Assembly (NCBI GenBank): GCA_963766365.1
Contig: CAVXZK010000010.1
Span: 62,001-126,000, forward strand
Source of the DNA: JALORV01 sp963766365
GTDB lineage: Bacteria; Pseudomonadota; Gammaproteobacteria; Burkholderiales; Burkholderiaceae_F
Direction of reading: 5' to 3'
Length of the DNA stretch: 64,000 nt
The notes below the pieces were generated by a model. That model was not told the origin of the DNA and did no database searches. It worked only from the letters and a program-made list of their open reading frames with translations. Below, one piece after another: positions 63,461 to 64,000 of the stretch. The stretch's first letter is position 1. Each line of letters starts with the position of its first letter. A program made the translations under genes and the position numbers.

Positions 63461-64000
63461 ATGAATCTGCTGTTCGAGGAGGACGGCGCGTTCAGGGCGG
63501 GCAGCATTCTGTCGTCGACCGACGCGTCGCATCAGGTGGAACTCAGCAGCGGCAAGCGGACCAAGGTCAAGGCTGCGCACGTTCTGCTGCAGTTTGACGA
63601 CGTGTCCGCGGCGCGGCTGCTGGAGGCGGCACACGCCGAGGCCGCGACCATCGACCTCGACTTCCTGTGGGAGGCCGCGCCGCAGGACGAGTTCGGCTTT
63701 CGCGAACTCGCACTCGACTACTTCGGTGGCAAGCCGAGCAGCGTCCAGCAGGCGGCGCTGCTGATCCGCTTGCATTCTTCGCCTGTCTACTTCCATCGCA
63801 AGGGCCGGGGACGTTTTCGCCCGGCTCCACCCGAGACGCTAAAGGCCGCGCTCGCGGCCGTGGAGCGAAAGCGCCGCCAGGACGAGTTGCGACAGAGTTA
63901 CGTGGACGAGTTGAAGGCGGGTCGCGCCCCTGCGGCGATTGCCGCGCAGGCCGTGCCGATGCTGGTGCGGCCGGATCGGTCGACGATCGAGTTCAAGGCG
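63461..64000 (+). CDS. RNB-domain (RNase II/VacB-like) exoribonuclease, 3' end cut by the window
   Basis: From ATG 63461 (MNLLFEEDGAFRAGS) the frame is open for 180 codons to the window end. The N-terminal segment, with SGKRTKVKAAHVLL and RLHSSPVYFHRKGRGRFRPAPPETLKAAL, is like the beta-proteobacterial RNB-domain exoribonucleases. The catalytic RNB domain itself is beyond the window, so the assignment rests on this N-terminus only. Confidence 0.7.
   Translation, partial: MNLLFEEDGAFRAGSILSSTDASHQVELSSGKRTKVKAAHVLLQFDDVSAARLLEAAHAEAATIDLDFLWEAAPQDEFGFRELALDYFGGKPSSVQQAALLIRLHSSPVYFHRKGRGRFRPAPPETLKAALAAVERKRRQDELRQSYVDELKAGRAPAAIAAQAVPMLVRPDRSTIEFKA

Overview
This window is a GC-rich stretch of bacterial chromosome that looks betaproteobacterial. 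It has the beta-type order rsmH-ftsL-ftsI-murE-murF-mraY-murD-ftsW-murG-murC-ddl-ftsQ-ftsA-ftsZ, then a divergent membrane gene, lpxC, dciA, an M23 peptidase, secA, argJ, a DUF815 ATPase and a Nudix/thiamine-phosphate-synthase fusion. It also has the block pilB-pilC-pilD-coaE-zapD-yacG and lysine-rich histone-H1-like proteins. Almost everything is housekeeping. I see no phage, no insertion sequence and no CRISPR array. I cannot name the genus.

Layout. 1-17.1 kb: division and cell wall (dcw) cluster on the plus strand. Most adjacent genes overlap by stop/start (ATGA or GTGA). 17.2-26.7 kb: a BPSS1780-type membrane gene (minus), lpxC, dciA (minus), an M23 peptidase, secA, argJ, a DUF815 ATPase and the Nudix fusion. 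26.7-32.2 kb: minus-strand operon pilB-pilC-pilD-coaE-zapD-yacG. 32.5-41.3 kb: tRNA-Pro(CGG), ispB, then rplU-rpmA-obgE-proB, divergent rppH and proS, a lytic transglycosylase, and ffh. 41.4-46.3 kb: a CcsA/YpjD-type protein, a PP0621-like small protein, a PilS/PilR two-component pair and ampD. 46.3-52.2 kb: class Ia ribonucleotide reductase nrdA-nrdB behind a textbook tandem NrdR operator, then two histone-H1-like genes. 52.2-59.6 kb: a YggT protein and a long minus-strand operon (nucleotidyltransferase-like, tlpA-like, aroQ, accB, accC, prmA, DUF3426, PfkB kinase). 59.7-64 kb: mpl, yqiA-like, fabG-like, ybaK-like, marC-like and the start of an RNB exoribonuclease.

The most unusual part is in the gaps of the dcw cluster. 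(1) The last 66 nt of mraY are duplicated 158 bp downstream with only synonymous differences. The copy lies in frame in a 53-codon ORF whose start overlaps the mraY stop and whose stop overlaps the murD start. (2) The ftsW-murG and murG-murC gaps are bridged by stop-free small ORFs with the same overlaps at both ends. (3) The murG-murC, ftsA-ftsZ and ftsZ-downstream gaps are filled with GC-rich hairpins. Five of these share an asymmetric boundary (TGCACGTGCGA ... TCGCGTACA) around a variable inner stem, which looks like a REP-like family. One copy encodes the C-terminus of the neighbouring membrane protein. Whether the bridging ORFs act as coupling devices or are by-products of palindrome insertion is open.
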